From: Pseudomonas fluorescens
GTDB lineage: Bacteria > Pseudomonadota > Gammaproteobacteria > Pseudomonadales > Pseudomonadaceae
Direction of reading: 5' to 3'
Assembly: GCF_902497855.1 (NCBI RefSeq)
Contig: NZ_CABVHU010000004.1
Coordinates: 1-64,000, forward strand
DNA: 64,000 nucleotides
This document shows positions 16,063-24,931 of this stretch, piece after piece. Position 1 is the first letter of the stretch, and each line of letters begins with the position of its first letter. Position numbers and translations under genes: made by a program. Below the pieces are notes generated by a model that was not told where the DNA came from, searched no databases, and saw only the letters and a list, made by a program, of their open reading frames with translations.

Positions 16063-16945
16063 CAGGCCGGGCAATCTGCTCATGGGCCATCCCAACGAAC
16101 GCACTCATGGCCGAGGTGAGCATCGAGTCGTTCCTGCGGATGAACACCGTTGAAACCCTGGCGAACTCGGGCGGCAAGGTGTGGCAGCGGATGCCGTGGC
16201 GCACACTGCAGTTTTCGGCGATGGCCTTGGGCAGCAAGGTCACGCCCATGCCCGCGGCGACGCAGGACAGGATACCGTCGAGCGTGCCCAGTTCCATGAT
16301 CTGGTTGGGCACCAGCCCGACCTGGTAGAACCAGTTTTCCAGGGTCGAGCGATAGAAGCAGCCCGTGCGGAATACGAGCACGGTTTGCTGGGGCATTTTA
16401 TCGATCAACGCAGCCAGTGAATCGAACTGACTGCTGCTGACCAGCACCAGTTCTTCCTGGAAAACCTCTTCCTGCGCCAGCGCCGAGTTCTGGTGGAACC
16501 CACCAACGAAGGCACCGTCGAGTCGATGCGCTTCGATCGCCTTGATCAGCTCCACCGTGGTACCGGTGAGGAGCGACAGCTGCACGTCGGGGAATTTTTC
16601 GCGGTACCTGGTGAGGACCTGGGGCAAGCGAATGGCGGCGGTGGTTTCCATCGAGCCCAACCGCAGCAGCCCTGTCGGGCTACCGGTGTCCATCAAGGCG
16701 CTGCGACTCTCTTCGGTGAGTTGCAGGATGCGCCGCGCGTAACCAAGGAAGGTTTCGCCCGCCGAGGTCAGCACCACCCCGGACTTCTTGCGGATGAACA
16801 GTTCGCGGTTGAGCTCGGCTTCCAGCTCCTTCACCCGCATGGTGACATTGGACTGCACGGTGTTCACGTTGACCGCCGCGGCGGTGAAGCTGCCCAGCTC
16901 GGCCACCGCGCAGAAAATCTTCAGCTGGCGCATTTCCATGATCAT
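16058..16945 (-). CDS. LysR regulator, NmoR-like paralogue 2
   Basis: A 295-residue LysR-type regulator with its helix-turn-helix at about residues 20-40 (FTAAAVNVNTVQSNVTMRVK). It is paralogous to the LysR at 11192-12088 and shares the effector-domain F-R-T-G-C-F-Y-R motif. It is divergent from the MOSC gene and sits between two nitronate monooxygenase genes. This resembles the NmoR-NmoA arrangement known from P. aeruginosa, where a LysR protein controls a nitronate monooxygenase. Starts at 16939 or 16933 are also possible. Its TAG stop lies in the REPIN. Confidence 0.86.
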   Translation of the reverse strand: MIMEMRQLKIFCAVAELGSFTAAAVNVNTVQSNVTMRVKELEAELNRELFIRKKSGVVLTSAGETFLGYARRILQLTEESRSALMDTGSPTGLLRLGSMETTAAIRLPQVLTRYREKFPDVQLSLLTGTTVELIKAIEAHRLDGAFVGGFHQNSALAQEEVFQEELVLVSSSQFDSLAALIDKMPQQTVLVFRTGCFYRSTLENWFYQVGLVPNQIMELGTLDGILSCVAAGMGVTLLPKAIAENCSVRHGIRCHTLPPEFARVSTVFIRRNDSMLTSAMSAFVGMAHEQIARPV

Positions 16946-16984
16946 TGTTACCTATCATAAAAAGTGATGGATGGCATCACGAGG

Positions 16985-16995
16985 CATCATTTTAC
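16985..16995. promoter_or_regulatory. CATCATTTTAC motif, LysR2/MOSC promoter
   Basis: CATCATTTTAC is an exact match to part of the 17772-17797 element. It lies between the divergent LysR2 and MOSC genes, which hints that the same regulator acts here. As a short motif it is only suggestive by itself. Confidence 0.4.
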
Positions 16996-17047
16996 TGGCT
17001 TTGTCGGCGGTTAGTAAAGTGAACAAAACAGGACTGACGAGCGGGGC

Positions 17048-17764
17048 ATGACGATGACACCGACTTCACACATTGACCATGTCTTTGCCGGTGGCCTGGA
17101 CGTGTTGAAACCCGAGGGGCAACGCACGGGCATCTTCAAACGGAAAATCTCAGGCCCTGCTCGAGTGGAGCTGAACGGGATTGTCGGTGACCAGCACGGC
17201 GATACCAGGGTTCATGGCGGGCCGGAAAAGGCGGTGCATCAATATGCGGCGCAGCACTACCAGCGATTGGCCCAGGCGTTTGCGCACAGTGCCCCGGAGC
17301 TGAATCCGGGCAGCCTGGGGGAGAATGTTTCAGCGCATCAGCTCTCTGAACGGGATGTGCATATCGGTGACGTGTTCCGGATGGGCAGTGCGGTGTTGCA
17401 GGTCTCTCAGCCGCGCAGTCCGTGCTGGAAAATCAATCATCGCTTCGATGCCGAGCGGATGTCGATGTTCGTCGCCAAAGAGCGAATCACCGGTTGGTAT
17501 TACCGGGTCATCCAGCCGGGATTCATCGAGGCGGGGGACGGCATAGAACTGCTGGATCGGCACACCGAGCGCTTTTCCATCGACGAGTTCTGGCAGGTGC
17601 AGCTGTCGCATCGGCCGGTGATCGATGATCTGCTGGCGTTGGCAACAACCCATGGTTTGGCCGAAGACTGGAAGCAACGTCTGACGAAACGGGCAGAGTG
17701 GCTGCAAAAGACGTTCAGGACTGAGACAACGGCACAGCTACAAACACAGCTTCATAAGTTGTGA
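17048..17764 (+). CDS. MOSC domain protein, YiiM-like
   Basis: A 238-residue protein with a MOSC (molybdenum cofactor sulfurase C-terminal) domain at about residues 40-180 and a YiiM-type C-terminal helical region. The MOSC cysteine is in [13 protein letters not shown]. YiiM proteins act with molybdenum cofactor in reducing N-hydroxylated compounds. The next gene starts 53 bp downstream and encodes a nitronate monooxygenase, so a role in detoxifying N-oxygenated or nitro compounds is plausible but inferred. Confidence 0.85.
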   Translation: MTMTPTSHIDHVFAGGLDVLKPEGQRTGIFKRKISGPARVELNGIVGDQHGDTRVHGGPEKAVHQYAAQHYQRLAQAFAHSAPELNPGSLGENVSAHQLSERDVHIGDVFRMGSAVLQVSQPRSPCWKINHRFDAERMSMFVAKERITGWYYRVIQPGFIEAGDGIELLDRHTERFSIDEFWQVQLSHRPVIDDLLALATTHGLAEDWKQRLTKRAEWLQKTFRTETTAQLQTQLHKL

Positions 17765-17771
17765 TCAAAAG

Positions 17772-17797
17772 ATCATTAATCATCATTTTACATGATT
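17772..17797. promoter_or_regulatory. 26-bp element upstream of nitronate monooxygenase 2
   Basis: This element begins ATCATTAATCATC and ends TTTTACATGATT. It matches 12223-12248 at 23 of 26 positions. It lies 20 bp before the ATG of the second monooxygenase, close to or inside its promoter, so binding could block transcription. A shared LysR operator is inferred. Confidence 0.6.
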
Positions 17798-17817
17798 CAT
17801 TTTTTACAGGTGGTGCC

Positions 17818-18864
17818 ATGTCGAATCCTCTGCTGTCCCTGCTGAACATCGAACTTCCGATTATTCAATCGCCCATGGTCGGCGTTTCCACCCCAAGACT
17901 CGCGGCTGCAGTGTCCAATGCCGGTGCGCTGGGCTCCATCGGCATCGGCGCGAGCAACGTCGAACAGGCGCGGGCCATGCTGCGAGAGACGACGGCGCTG
18001 ACAGACAAGCCCTTCAATGTGAATGTGTTCTGTCACCAGCCTGCCGTCCATGACGAGGTTCGAGCGTCGCAGTGGTTGAATGTCCTTACTCCGTTTTTTG
18101 CCGAGTTCGGGGCGCAGCCGCCTGCCTCGCTGCGTGAGATCTATACCTCGTTCGTCGAGGACCCGGACATGCTGCAGATGCTGCTGGAAGAGCAGCCAGC
18201 GGTAGTCAGCTTCCATTTTGGCTTGCCTGCGCAACCGGCGATCGATGCTCTCAAGGCCGTCGGCATCGTCCTGTTATGTTCGGTGACCAACCTGACCGAA
18301 GCGCGGTTGGCCGAACACGCAGGGGTGCATGCCCTGGTGGCTCAAGGTTACGAAGCCGGGGGACATCGCGGGGTATTCGACCCTGAGCAGGACACTGAAA
18401 TGGGAACCTTCGCGCTGGTACGCGTGCTGAGCGCCGAATGCAGCCTGCCGGTAATTGCGGCGGGCGGCATCATGGACGGCGCAGGGATCACGGCAGTGAT
18501 GCAGCTGGGAGCCAGTGCCGCGCAGTTGGGTACGGCGTTTATCCTCTGCCCGGAATCTTCCGCCAACGGCGCTTATCGTGAGGCCCTGAAAGGTCCGCGG
18601 GCACACCAGACCCAGGTCACCAGCGCCATTTCCGGCCGTCCCGCCCGGGGCATGGTCAATCGCAACTTCACTGGCCTGGAGGTGACTGGCGCGCTGCCGG
18701 ATTATCCGCTCACCTATGACGCCAACAAGGCGCTCAATGCGGCGGCAAGCGCCCGCGCCAACACGGATTTTGCCGTACAGTGGGCGGGGCAGGGGGCTCC
18801 ACTGGCCCGGGAGATGCCGGCGGCGGCGTTGGTCAAGCTGCTGGCGGCGCAGATGAGATTCTGA
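17818..18864 (+). CDS. Nitronate monooxygenase 2
   Basis: A 348-residue FMN enzyme of the nitronate monooxygenase family. It has the N-terminal [20 protein letters not shown] motif, [13 protein letters not shown] and the [20 protein letters not shown] flavin-binding stretch. It belongs to a different subgroup from the copy at 14963 and is closer to propionate-3-nitronate monooxygenase-type proteins. The start at 17818 is supported by an AGGTGG site 6 bases upstream; an upstream in-frame start at 17761 would run through the operator-like element. Confidence 0.87.
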   Translation: MSNPLLSLLNIELPIIQSPMVGVSTPRLAAAVSNAGALGSIGIGASNVEQARAMLRETTALTDKPFNVNVFCHQPAVHDEVRASQWLNVLTPFFAEFGAQPPASLREIYTSFVEDPDMLQMLLEEQPAVVSFHFGLPAQPAIDALKAVGIVLLCSVTNLTEARLAEHAGVHALVAQGYEAGGHRGVFDPEQDTEMGTFALVRVLSAECSLPVIAAGGIMDGAGITAVMQLGASAAQLGTAFILCPESSANGAYREALKGPRAHQTQVTSAISGRPARGMVNRNFTGLEVTGALPDYPLTYDANKALNAAASARANTDFAVQWAGQGAPLAREMPAAALVKLLAAQMRF

Positions 18865-18896
18865 TTCGCTACAGCCGTTTCCCGGGTGCGGAATTC

Positions 18897-19004
18897 ATGA
18901 CCGGCGGTCAGTTGCCTGGAATTTTCAATGATGCCCGTACTCGACCGTTCGATCAGCAATGGCTTTTCAATGGCGGTGATTTCCGCCCGGGGCACACGCA
19001 ATGA
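18897..19004 (+). CDS. Possible 35-residue microprotein
   Basis: A short open frame (MTGGQLPGIFNDART...GHTQ) that overlaps the next small gene by ATGA. The overlap is the main support; the ribosome site is weak and there is no recognised family. It may be a fragment of a longer ancestral gene. Confidence 0.3.
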   Translation: MTGGQLPGIFNDARTRPFDQQWLFNGGDFRPGHTQ

Positions 19005-19204
19005 TATCGGTCGAAGACTTCAGGACCCAATCCCACGCACTGCTGATCGAACTGGATGCCGCCACGATGGGCATGATGGTGCTGGTTTCATCCAGATGCG
19101 TTTCAGGGCCGGCGTGGGACGATGCGACCAAAAGACATCACGATGCGTACGAGATCTGGAACGCCTTTCTCAACGTGCCTGATTCCGTTCCGCCTACTCA
19201 CTGA
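19001..19204 (+). CDS. Small hypothetical protein
   Basis: A 67-residue soluble, probably helical protein (MISVEDFRTQSHALLIELDA...). Codon use is like its neighbours, with many G/C third positions, which supports a real gene. It overlaps a 35-codon frame upstream by 4 bp. The function is not recognisable. The ribosome site is weak, consistent with translational coupling. Confidence 0.55.
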   Translation: MISVEDFRTQSHALLIELDAATMGMMVLVSSRCVSGPAWDDATKRHHDAYEIWNAFLNVPDSVPPTH

Positions 19205-19320
19205 ACTCATCACCCTCTGACCAAGGACGGCTTTGGGGCGATACGCCACGCCAGTAGACGGGGAGCGCCAGGCATCGACGCCCGATCCGGTGAATTCCTG
19301 GACTGAAGGATTTTTGCGTT

Positions 19321-20592
19321 TCAGCGCAACGATCGGAACGCCGTGCGCAGTTCCTCAATAAACAACTGCGGCTGTTCCCAGGCCGCGAAGTGGCCACCCT
19401 GTTTCGCCTGGTTGAAGTAGATCAGGTTGCCATAAGCGCGCCTTGCCCAGCTTTCCGGCGGGTAATAGACATCATCCGGAAACACCGTGACGGCCACCGG
19501 CAACTTGATCTCAGTAGTTTTCTGCGCGGCCGAAGAGAGCGGGCTGCGGCCCATGTTCTCCCAGTAGAGCCGTGCTGCCGAAGCGCCGCTGTTGGTCAGC
19601 CAGTACAGCGTAATGTCATCCAGCACTTGATCCCTGGTCGGCGACTGCCGAGGGTCGGCGCCGTATGTCCATTTGGCGAAACCTGGATGCACCAGCAGCA
19701 GCGCCGCGAGGAACACCGGCGAGTCCGTCGCGCCGTAGCCGATCATTTGCGGCCGTGCGGCCATCATCGTGCTGTAGGCCAAATTGCCCTGTTTGACCAG
19801 GGTGGCGACAGCGTCGAAAGTCGCGCGCTCCTCCTCGGAGAATCCCGCCGGCGCCGGCCCGCCGACAGCCAGTGCCGCGCCGGCCTCCGGCGGAATCGTC
19901 GCCGGCAGATTCAGATGAATGCCGCGCAACCCGGCCGGTGCCTGTCGCGCCATCGCGCTGGTGATGGGGCCACCCCAGTCGCCGCCCTGGGCCACGTAGT
20001 GGGTGTATCCCAGGCGCTGCATCAGCTGCGCCCAGACCCGCGCGATCCGGTCCGGGTCCCAACCGGGGCCAGCCGGTTTACCGGAGAAGCCGTAACCTGG
20101 AATGGACGGTATCACCAGATCAAATGCATCGGCGGCCTTGCCCCCGTGTGCGGCCGGGTCGGTGAGTGGGCCGATCACCTCGATGAACTCGAACACCGAG
20201 CCAGGCCAACCGTGGGTCATGATCATGGGCAGCGCGTTCGGACTGGGCGAGCGCACCCAGATGAAGTGGATATCGACCCCGTCAATGGTGGTCATGTACT
20301 GCGGCAACGCATTGAGCTGCGCCTCGGCCTTGCGCCAGTCGTAATCGGTGGCCCAGTAACGAACCAGATCCTGCAACTGCGCCAGCTGTGCGCCCTGGGA
20401 GCGATCGGTAACCGTTTCCTTGTCCGGCCAGCGGGTTGCGGCAATGCGGGTGCGCAGGTCGGTGAGGTCCTTGTCCGCGATGGCGACGTGGAAGGGGCGG
20501 ACGGCGTTCGCGTCGTCGGTGGGCGCTGTACTGGCGGGGGGTGGAATGGAAAGCGAGAGGACAGCCAGAACGACCGCGAGTAGGTGCTTCAT
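19321..20592 (-). CDS. Exported epoxide hydrolase
   Basis: A 423-residue protein with a signal peptide (hydrophobic residues 4-18, then PASTAPTDD), an epoxide hydrolase N-terminal domain (FHVAIADKDLTDLRTRI...WRKAEAQLN) and an alpha/beta hydrolase core. The HGWPGS oxyanion motif and the nucleophile Asp in AQGGDWGGPI are present, and GYGFSGKP is typical. It would open epoxides to diols in the periplasm. ATG 20592 is preferred to GTG 20598 because GAGG sits 8 bases upstream of the ATG. The gene stands alone. Confidence 0.87.
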   Translation of the reverse strand: MKHLLAVVLAVLSLSIPPPASTAPTDDANAVRPFHVAIADKDLTDLRTRIAATRWPDKETVTDRSQGAQLAQLQDLVRYWATDYDWRKAEAQLNALPQYMTTIDGVDIHFIWVRSPSPNALPMIMTHGWPGSVFEFIEVIGPLTDPAAHGGKAADAFDLVIPSIPGYGFSGKPAGPGWDPDRIARVWAQLMQRLGYTHYVAQGGDWGGPITSAMARQAPAGLRGIHLNLPATIPPEAGAALAVGGPAPAGFSEEERATFDAVATLVKQGNLAYSTMMAARPQMIGYGATDSPVFLAALLLVHPGFAKWTYGADPRQSPTRDQVLDDITLYWLTNSGASAARLYWENMGRSPLSSAAQKTTEIKLPVAVTVFPDDVYYPPESWARRAYGNLIYFNQAKQGGHFAAWEQPQLFIEELRTAFRSLR

Positions 20593-20711
20593 CTTCACTA
20601 CCTCGGTTGAGGGGCAGGATGAGTTCGCTCGTGATCAGCATAGCATCAGTGAAGAATGGGTCTTTCAGCCCGTGCACAGGGCGCATCGTTTTCCAGCTTG
20701 AGGGAGCGGAT

Positions 20712-20740
20712 CGGCAGAACCGCGCATCGGGGTTCTGCCG
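20712..20740. terminator. Hairpin downstream of the LtaS-like gene
   Basis: CGGCAGAACC (20712-20721) and GGTTCTGCCG (20731-20740) form a perfect 10-bp stem with a 9-base loop, 11 bases beyond the stop of the LtaS-like gene. No U-tract follows on the minus strand, so it is a weak or rho-assisted terminator candidate. Confidence 0.5.
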
Positions 20741-20750
20741 CCACTCTCAG

Positions 20751-22787
20751 TCATTCACGCACGTTCTGGTACAGCATCAACCTCGACGTTTCATGCATAC
20801 CCCGGGTCAACTCGACCAAGCGCTTGAACTCGTCCGGGTTTTTCTCTGCCACGTTGTCCAGCGGCGTCTTCGAAGCCAGGTCGTGGAGTGTCGGCGAGCT
20901 GCCGTCGTGTTCCATCTGCACCATGTAGTGCTGGGTGACGCCGGCAATCAGCGGGAAGGTGCCTTCGCGCAATACCAGCGGCACGACACGTTCACCCTCG
21001 GGTGCGGGTTGCTGGATGTCCCGGCCCATGCCGCTGTTGCGGAATTCGAGGCCGGCCATGCCTGCCACCGTCGGCAGCAAGTCCACCAGGCCCACGGCTT
21101 CCTTGACGGTACGCGTGCCGAGCAGGCCCGGGGCGTGGATGATCATCGGTACCGCGTTGCTTTCCAGGCCCAGTTGCTCGTAGGCCGGGGCCAGGAACGG
21201 GATCTGCGCGATACGGGTGTTGTGGTCGCCGAACAGCACGAAAATGGTGTTGTCGTACCAGCCGCCTGCCTTGGCGATTTCCATCAGGCGACCGATGTTG
21301 AAGTCCAGCAGGCGCACGGCGTTGTACTGTTCGACACTGCGCGATCCGGCGGCCTGTACTTCTTCCAGGGTAGGGTGCTTGACCTCGAAGCCGTCATTGG
21401 TCTTGGGAATGGTGAAGGGGCGATGGTTGCCGGCTGTCTGCACGTAGGCGAAGAACGGTTTGTCCTTGGGCAGTGCCTGTAGGATCTGGTCGGTTTCCTT
21501 GAACAGGTCCAGGTCGGAAATGCCCCATACGTCCACCACCGGGGACTTCCAGTCACGCTCTTCGAACAGGCGGACGCCGTCGATGCTCTGCCGGATCAAG
21601 GCATTCATGTTGGCCCAGCCGGAGTTGCCGCCAATGGTGTAGAGCTTCTCGTAACCGGTGAAGGCGTTGATCAGGGTGTGCTGCTTGGTGATCAGCGGGT
21701 TGCGGGTCGCGGTTTCCTGACGAGTGACGTCAGGCACCCCGCTGATACTGGCCCAGACGGTTTTCGCGGTCCCGGTCACCGGCACATAGAAGTGCTCGAA
21801 GAACCAGCTCTGGGTGGCCAGGCGATCGATGTTCGGCGTCGGATTGATCGGGTTGCCATAGGCGCCGACGGCGCTGGTACCCAGGGATTCGAGCATGACG
21901 AACATCACGTTCGGTGGTCGGTTACCCGGTACCTTGTAAGGCTGTGGTGCTTGGTGGCGCACGAAATCAAGGCGTTGCGGGTCAGGCTGTGCCACCCCCA
22001 GGTACTTGGCCATGGCGGGATAGTGTTCACGCACCTGCGCTTCGTCGTAGCGCGATTGGCCGACCTTGACCGTGTCGTACAGGAAGATCACCGGATTCAG
22101 GCCCAGTGCGGCGACCTGGTTGTTACCCGAGAAGAACGCATCGCTCCAGCGCAGCGGCACCGGGTTTTCCAGGTTCATGTTCTCGACTCGGCCCAGAATG
22201 CCCAGCAACACCACCACCACCATCACCGCGCTGCCCCATGTGACGGAGAGCGGGTGGATGACTTTGCGCGGGCGGTCCAGGGTTACGCGTTCCAGGCGCA
22301 CCAGGGCCAGGGTCACCAGGGCGACGGTTGCCAGCCAACCCAGTGAAATCCAGATGACCGGGTAGGTCTGCCAGACCATGTCCCGGGAGATTTGCGCATC
22401 TTCGATAAAGCGCAGCACGGTGGCGTTGATTCTCACGCCCAGGTACGCGTAATGGCCGAAATCGATGATGTAGATCAGCAGCATGACGCTGAGGATCGCG
22501 GCCAGGTACACCCGTGCGATCCGGCGCAGCAGGCGGCTGGTGGTGAGGTTCCAGCGCGGAATCCAGGCCAGCAGCGCCACCGGCAACATCACCAGGATGG
22601 CCAGGCGCAGGTCGAAACGAAAGCCGATGCCCAGGGTTTCCAGCACGGCCGGTTCAGCGCTCAACGCGTTGGCGTCAAAGCCGGAAAAGCCGAAGAAGAA
22701 CACCACCCGCAGCAGTGCAAACAGTCCAAATGCTATGGCTATTGCGCCCAGCCAGTAATGTAAACGTCGCGATTGCAGCCAACCCAT
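20751..22787 (-). CDS. LtaS-like phosphoglycerol/phosphoethanolamine transferase
   Basis: A 678-residue membrane enzyme with five N-terminal membrane segments (about residues 1-175) and a periplasmic sulfatase/alkaline-phosphatase fold. The metal-binding glutamate is likely in VMLESLGTSAVGAYG, the nucleophile Thr in PVTGTAKTVWASISG, and later metal ligands in LFGDHNTRI. In Gram-negatives this family moves phosphoglycerol or phosphoethanolamine onto glucans or lipid A; the acceptor here is unknown. It is the last gene of a cassette with a membrane protein and a sialidase-like protein. Confidence 0.84.
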   Translation of the reverse strand: MGWLQSRRLHYWLGAIAIAFGLFALLRVVFFFGFSGFDANALSAEPAVLETLGIGFRFDLRLAILVMLPVALLAWIPRWNLTTSRLLRRIARVYLAAILSVMLLIYIIDFGHYAYLGVRINATVLRFIEDAQISRDMVWQTYPVIWISLGWLATVALVTLALVRLERVTLDRPRKVIHPLSVTWGSAVMVVVVLLGILGRVENMNLENPVPLRWSDAFFSGNNQVAALGLNPVIFLYDTVKVGQSRYDEAQVREHYPAMAKYLGVAQPDPQRLDFVRHQAPQPYKVPGNRPPNVMFVMLESLGTSAVGAYGNPINPTPNIDRLATQSWFFEHFYVPVTGTAKTVWASISGVPDVTRQETATRNPLITKQHTLINAFTGYEKLYTIGGNSGWANMNALIRQSIDGVRLFEERDWKSPVVDVWGISDLDLFKETDQILQALPKDKPFFAYVQTAGNHRPFTIPKTNDGFEVKHPTLEEVQAAGSRSVEQYNAVRLLDFNIGRLMEIAKAGGWYDNTIFVLFGDHNTRIAQIPFLAPAYEQLGLESNAVPMIIHAPGLLGTRTVKEAVGLVDLLPTVAGMAGLEFRNSGMGRDIQQPAPEGERVVPLVLREGTFPLIAGVTQHYMVQMEHDGSSPTLHDLASKTPLDNVAEKNPDEFKRLVELTRGMHETSRLMLYQNVRE

Positions 22788-22815
22788 CCGTGTTCCCCTA
22801 AAAAATGTCGTGAAT

Positions 22816-23418
22816 CTAATTTCGCAATGAGCCGCGCAGCGTGTTCAACCAGCCAAAGGTCCAGCGCAAGGCCAACACCAGCAGTGCCAGGCAGCAATAC
22901 AGGCCCAGCAGCGGATCGACCAGGTAGTCCCAATAATTGTGCGATGGCTTGATGCCGACGAGGAACGCCAGGGTCGCGCCGGCCAGCATCACGACGGCCA
23001 GGTAGTTGCGCAGGTAAAACAGGCCGAGTGTCAGCAATGCGACGAACACCAGCATCGGGCGCGGGCTGAAGCCGAACCGATAGGGGTCCAGGTCGCTCAA
23101 GCCCAGGGTGGCCGGGTACAGCACCAGGGCCATCACGGCAAAGAGGATCAATACGCTGGTTTGACCCTGCTGCGCAGGCGGCAGGAGATCCATTCGACGC
23201 AGGCAACCCCAGGCCATGAACACCAGGGTGGTGACGGCAAGGTCATCGATGTGGCTGCGCAAGTACGCGGCCAGGGTCAATCCGTCCAGCGGGATGAAGC
23301 TGACGGCCAGCAAGGCGAGCAACAGCGCGACACGCCAGGCCTTGTTCAAGCCAAAGGACGGCAGCAGCAGGAAGAGGATCATTGCGAAGCTGAGATGGGC
23401 TTGCCAGAGGTTGATCAA
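22816..23418 (-). CDS. Polytopic membrane protein of unknown function
   Basis: A 200-residue, very hydrophobic protein with about seven membrane segments and no recognised family. It overlaps the sialidase-like gene by 4 bp (ATGA) and is followed 28 bp later by the LtaS-like gene, so all three are probably one operon. A role in supplying or anchoring the modified surface glycan is a guess from context only. Confidence 0.75.
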   Translation of the reverse strand: MINLWQAHLSFAMILFLLLPSFGLNKAWRVALLLALLAVSFIPLDGLTLAAYLRSHIDDLAVTTLVFMAWGCLRRMDLLPPAQQGQTSVLILFAVMALVLYPATLGLSDLDPYRFGFSPRPMLVFVALLTLGLFYLRNYLAVVMLAGATLAFLVGIKPSHNYWDYLVDPLLGLYCCLALLVLALRWTFGWLNTLRGSLRN

Positions 23419-24713
23419 TGGACACGCTCCGCCAGCCAGGCATCGTTGAAGGTCACGTGCTTGATGAAGGTGTTGTTCCAGGAATACACCAGGTGATACA
23501 TACCGTCGGGACTGCGGATGAAGTAGGGGTATTCATATTCGAATTCGCAACCCTGGCTTTTGCAGACACGGGTGTCGAGGTTGCTCAGGAACTGGGCTTC
23601 CAGCGGTTGGCGGAGCGCGCCACTGGAACCGCGAAATTCCTGGCCGATGATTTCCTTATAGGCCTCGGGTGAAAACGGCGCACCCAATGGATCAGGGGAT
23701 TTGTCCAGGTCCCGGAGCGAACGCCAATCGTCCATCTCTGCGTCGGTACCGTACAGGCTCAGCTTGAATCGCCCCTCCTGCAGGTCATTGAGCGCTACCA
23801 GCAACCCGTGTTCGGGGGTCGCGACCGCCGCCAACGAGGAGTTCGGATTCGATGGATCGAGCGGGTAGGGTTCACTCCAGGTTTGCCCGGCATCTTCAGT
23901 GCGGGTCGCCAGCACCCGGTGGTGGACGTTGCCGGCGTAGCGCAGCAAGGCCACACCGCGCTGCCCATCCAGCGGAACCACCGTAGGTTGCAGGGAGTTA
24001 TTGCCGTGGCTGATGCGGTATTTGTCGATCACATTGCCGTCCGCACTCAAATACAGGTACTCGGCAAATTTGCCGAGAAACTCGTGATAGACCGGCAGGC
24101 CGATCGAACCGTCGGCATGAAACACCGGTGCCGAGCGGACCAGGGTGCTGATGTTCAGGAAGGGGGACGTGATCAATTGGCGCGGTTCGGACCATTGGCG
24201 GCCAAAGTCGTCCGAGACCATCACATTGACCGCACTGCCGGCCCAGCCGCCCATGGACACGGACACGTAGAACAGCCAGAGGCGATTGTCCGGCGCGAGT
24301 GCGACCACCGGATTGCCCAGCTTGCGAATGTATTTGCGGGTGCCCTGTTGAGTCGAGTCACGCGTCGCCAGGACCTGTTCCGCACCCCACTCGCCGGAGT
24401 TGGCGTCGAAGCGGGCGGAGCGCACCTGCACGTCGGCCGCGCCTTCGCGAGTGCCGGCGAACCAGACCGCCATCAGGCTGCCGTCAGGCAGGGCGGTGAC
24501 CGCCGAGGAGTGCACGAAGTCTACCAGGCCGGACGAGGCGAACCGGCTGGTATAGATGGGCTTGGCCACTTGATCGGCCACCGCCATGACCGGTTTCATC
24601 AGGGCAAAGGACGAATGCACAGGGGCCGGGTGGCTGAACCATGCGCCCGCGAACAGGCAGGCAAGGGCAAGGTAGGCACCGAAGGCAGGAAGACTGGGAA
24701 GATTGATGCGCAT
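23415..24713 (-). CDS. Sialidase-like BNR-repeat glycosidase
   Basis: A 432-residue exported protein with an N-terminal signal anchor (about 8-25) and a six-blade sialidase/neuraminidase-type propeller. The family signature HSSAVTALPDGSLMAVWFAGTREG is present and two Asp boxes are visible (SDDFGRQWSE and TEDAGQTWSE). It would cleave or bind acidic sugars in the periplasm or at the outer membrane. The start could also be 24737; both lack a strong ribosome site. Its place at the head of an operon with an LtaS-like transferase is unusual. Confidence 0.78.
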   Translation of the reverse strand: MRINLPSLPAFGAYLALACLFAGAWFSHPAPVHSSFALMKPVMAVADQVAKPIYTSRFASSGLVDFVHSSAVTALPDGSLMAVWFAGTREGAADVQVRSARFDANSGEWGAEQVLATRDSTQQGTRKYIRKLGNPVVALAPDNRLWLFYVSVSMGGWAGSAVNVMVSDDFGRQWSEPRQLITSPFLNISTLVRSAPVFHADGSIGLPVYHEFLGKFAEYLYLSADGNVIDKYRISHGNNSLQPTVVPLDGQRGVALLRYAGNVHHRVLATRTEDAGQTWSEPYPLDPSNPNSSLAAVATPEHGLLVALNDLQEGRFKLSLYGTDAEMDDWRSLRDLDKSPDPLGAPFSPEAYKEIIGQEFRGSSGALRQPLEAQFLSNLDTRVCKSQGCEFEYEYPYFIRSPDGMYHLVYSWNNTFIKHVTFNDAWLAERVH

Positions 24714-24931
24714 AATTAAGGCAGAAGAGCATCTCATGGCCCGGGCAAGCGCCGTAACCTATCACTAGTAGCCGACAGCTCGGTGTTTAACGAGTCATTG
24801 AATTGTAAGTAAATGTTTTAATGATCAATATCGACCGAAAACGGCTGATGCGGTAGCGCCTAGCGCCAGTGTTTGCGGCGTTTAACCGGTGTATGACCGT
24901 CAGTCTGAAACTCCGTTTGCCCAGGCAAACA

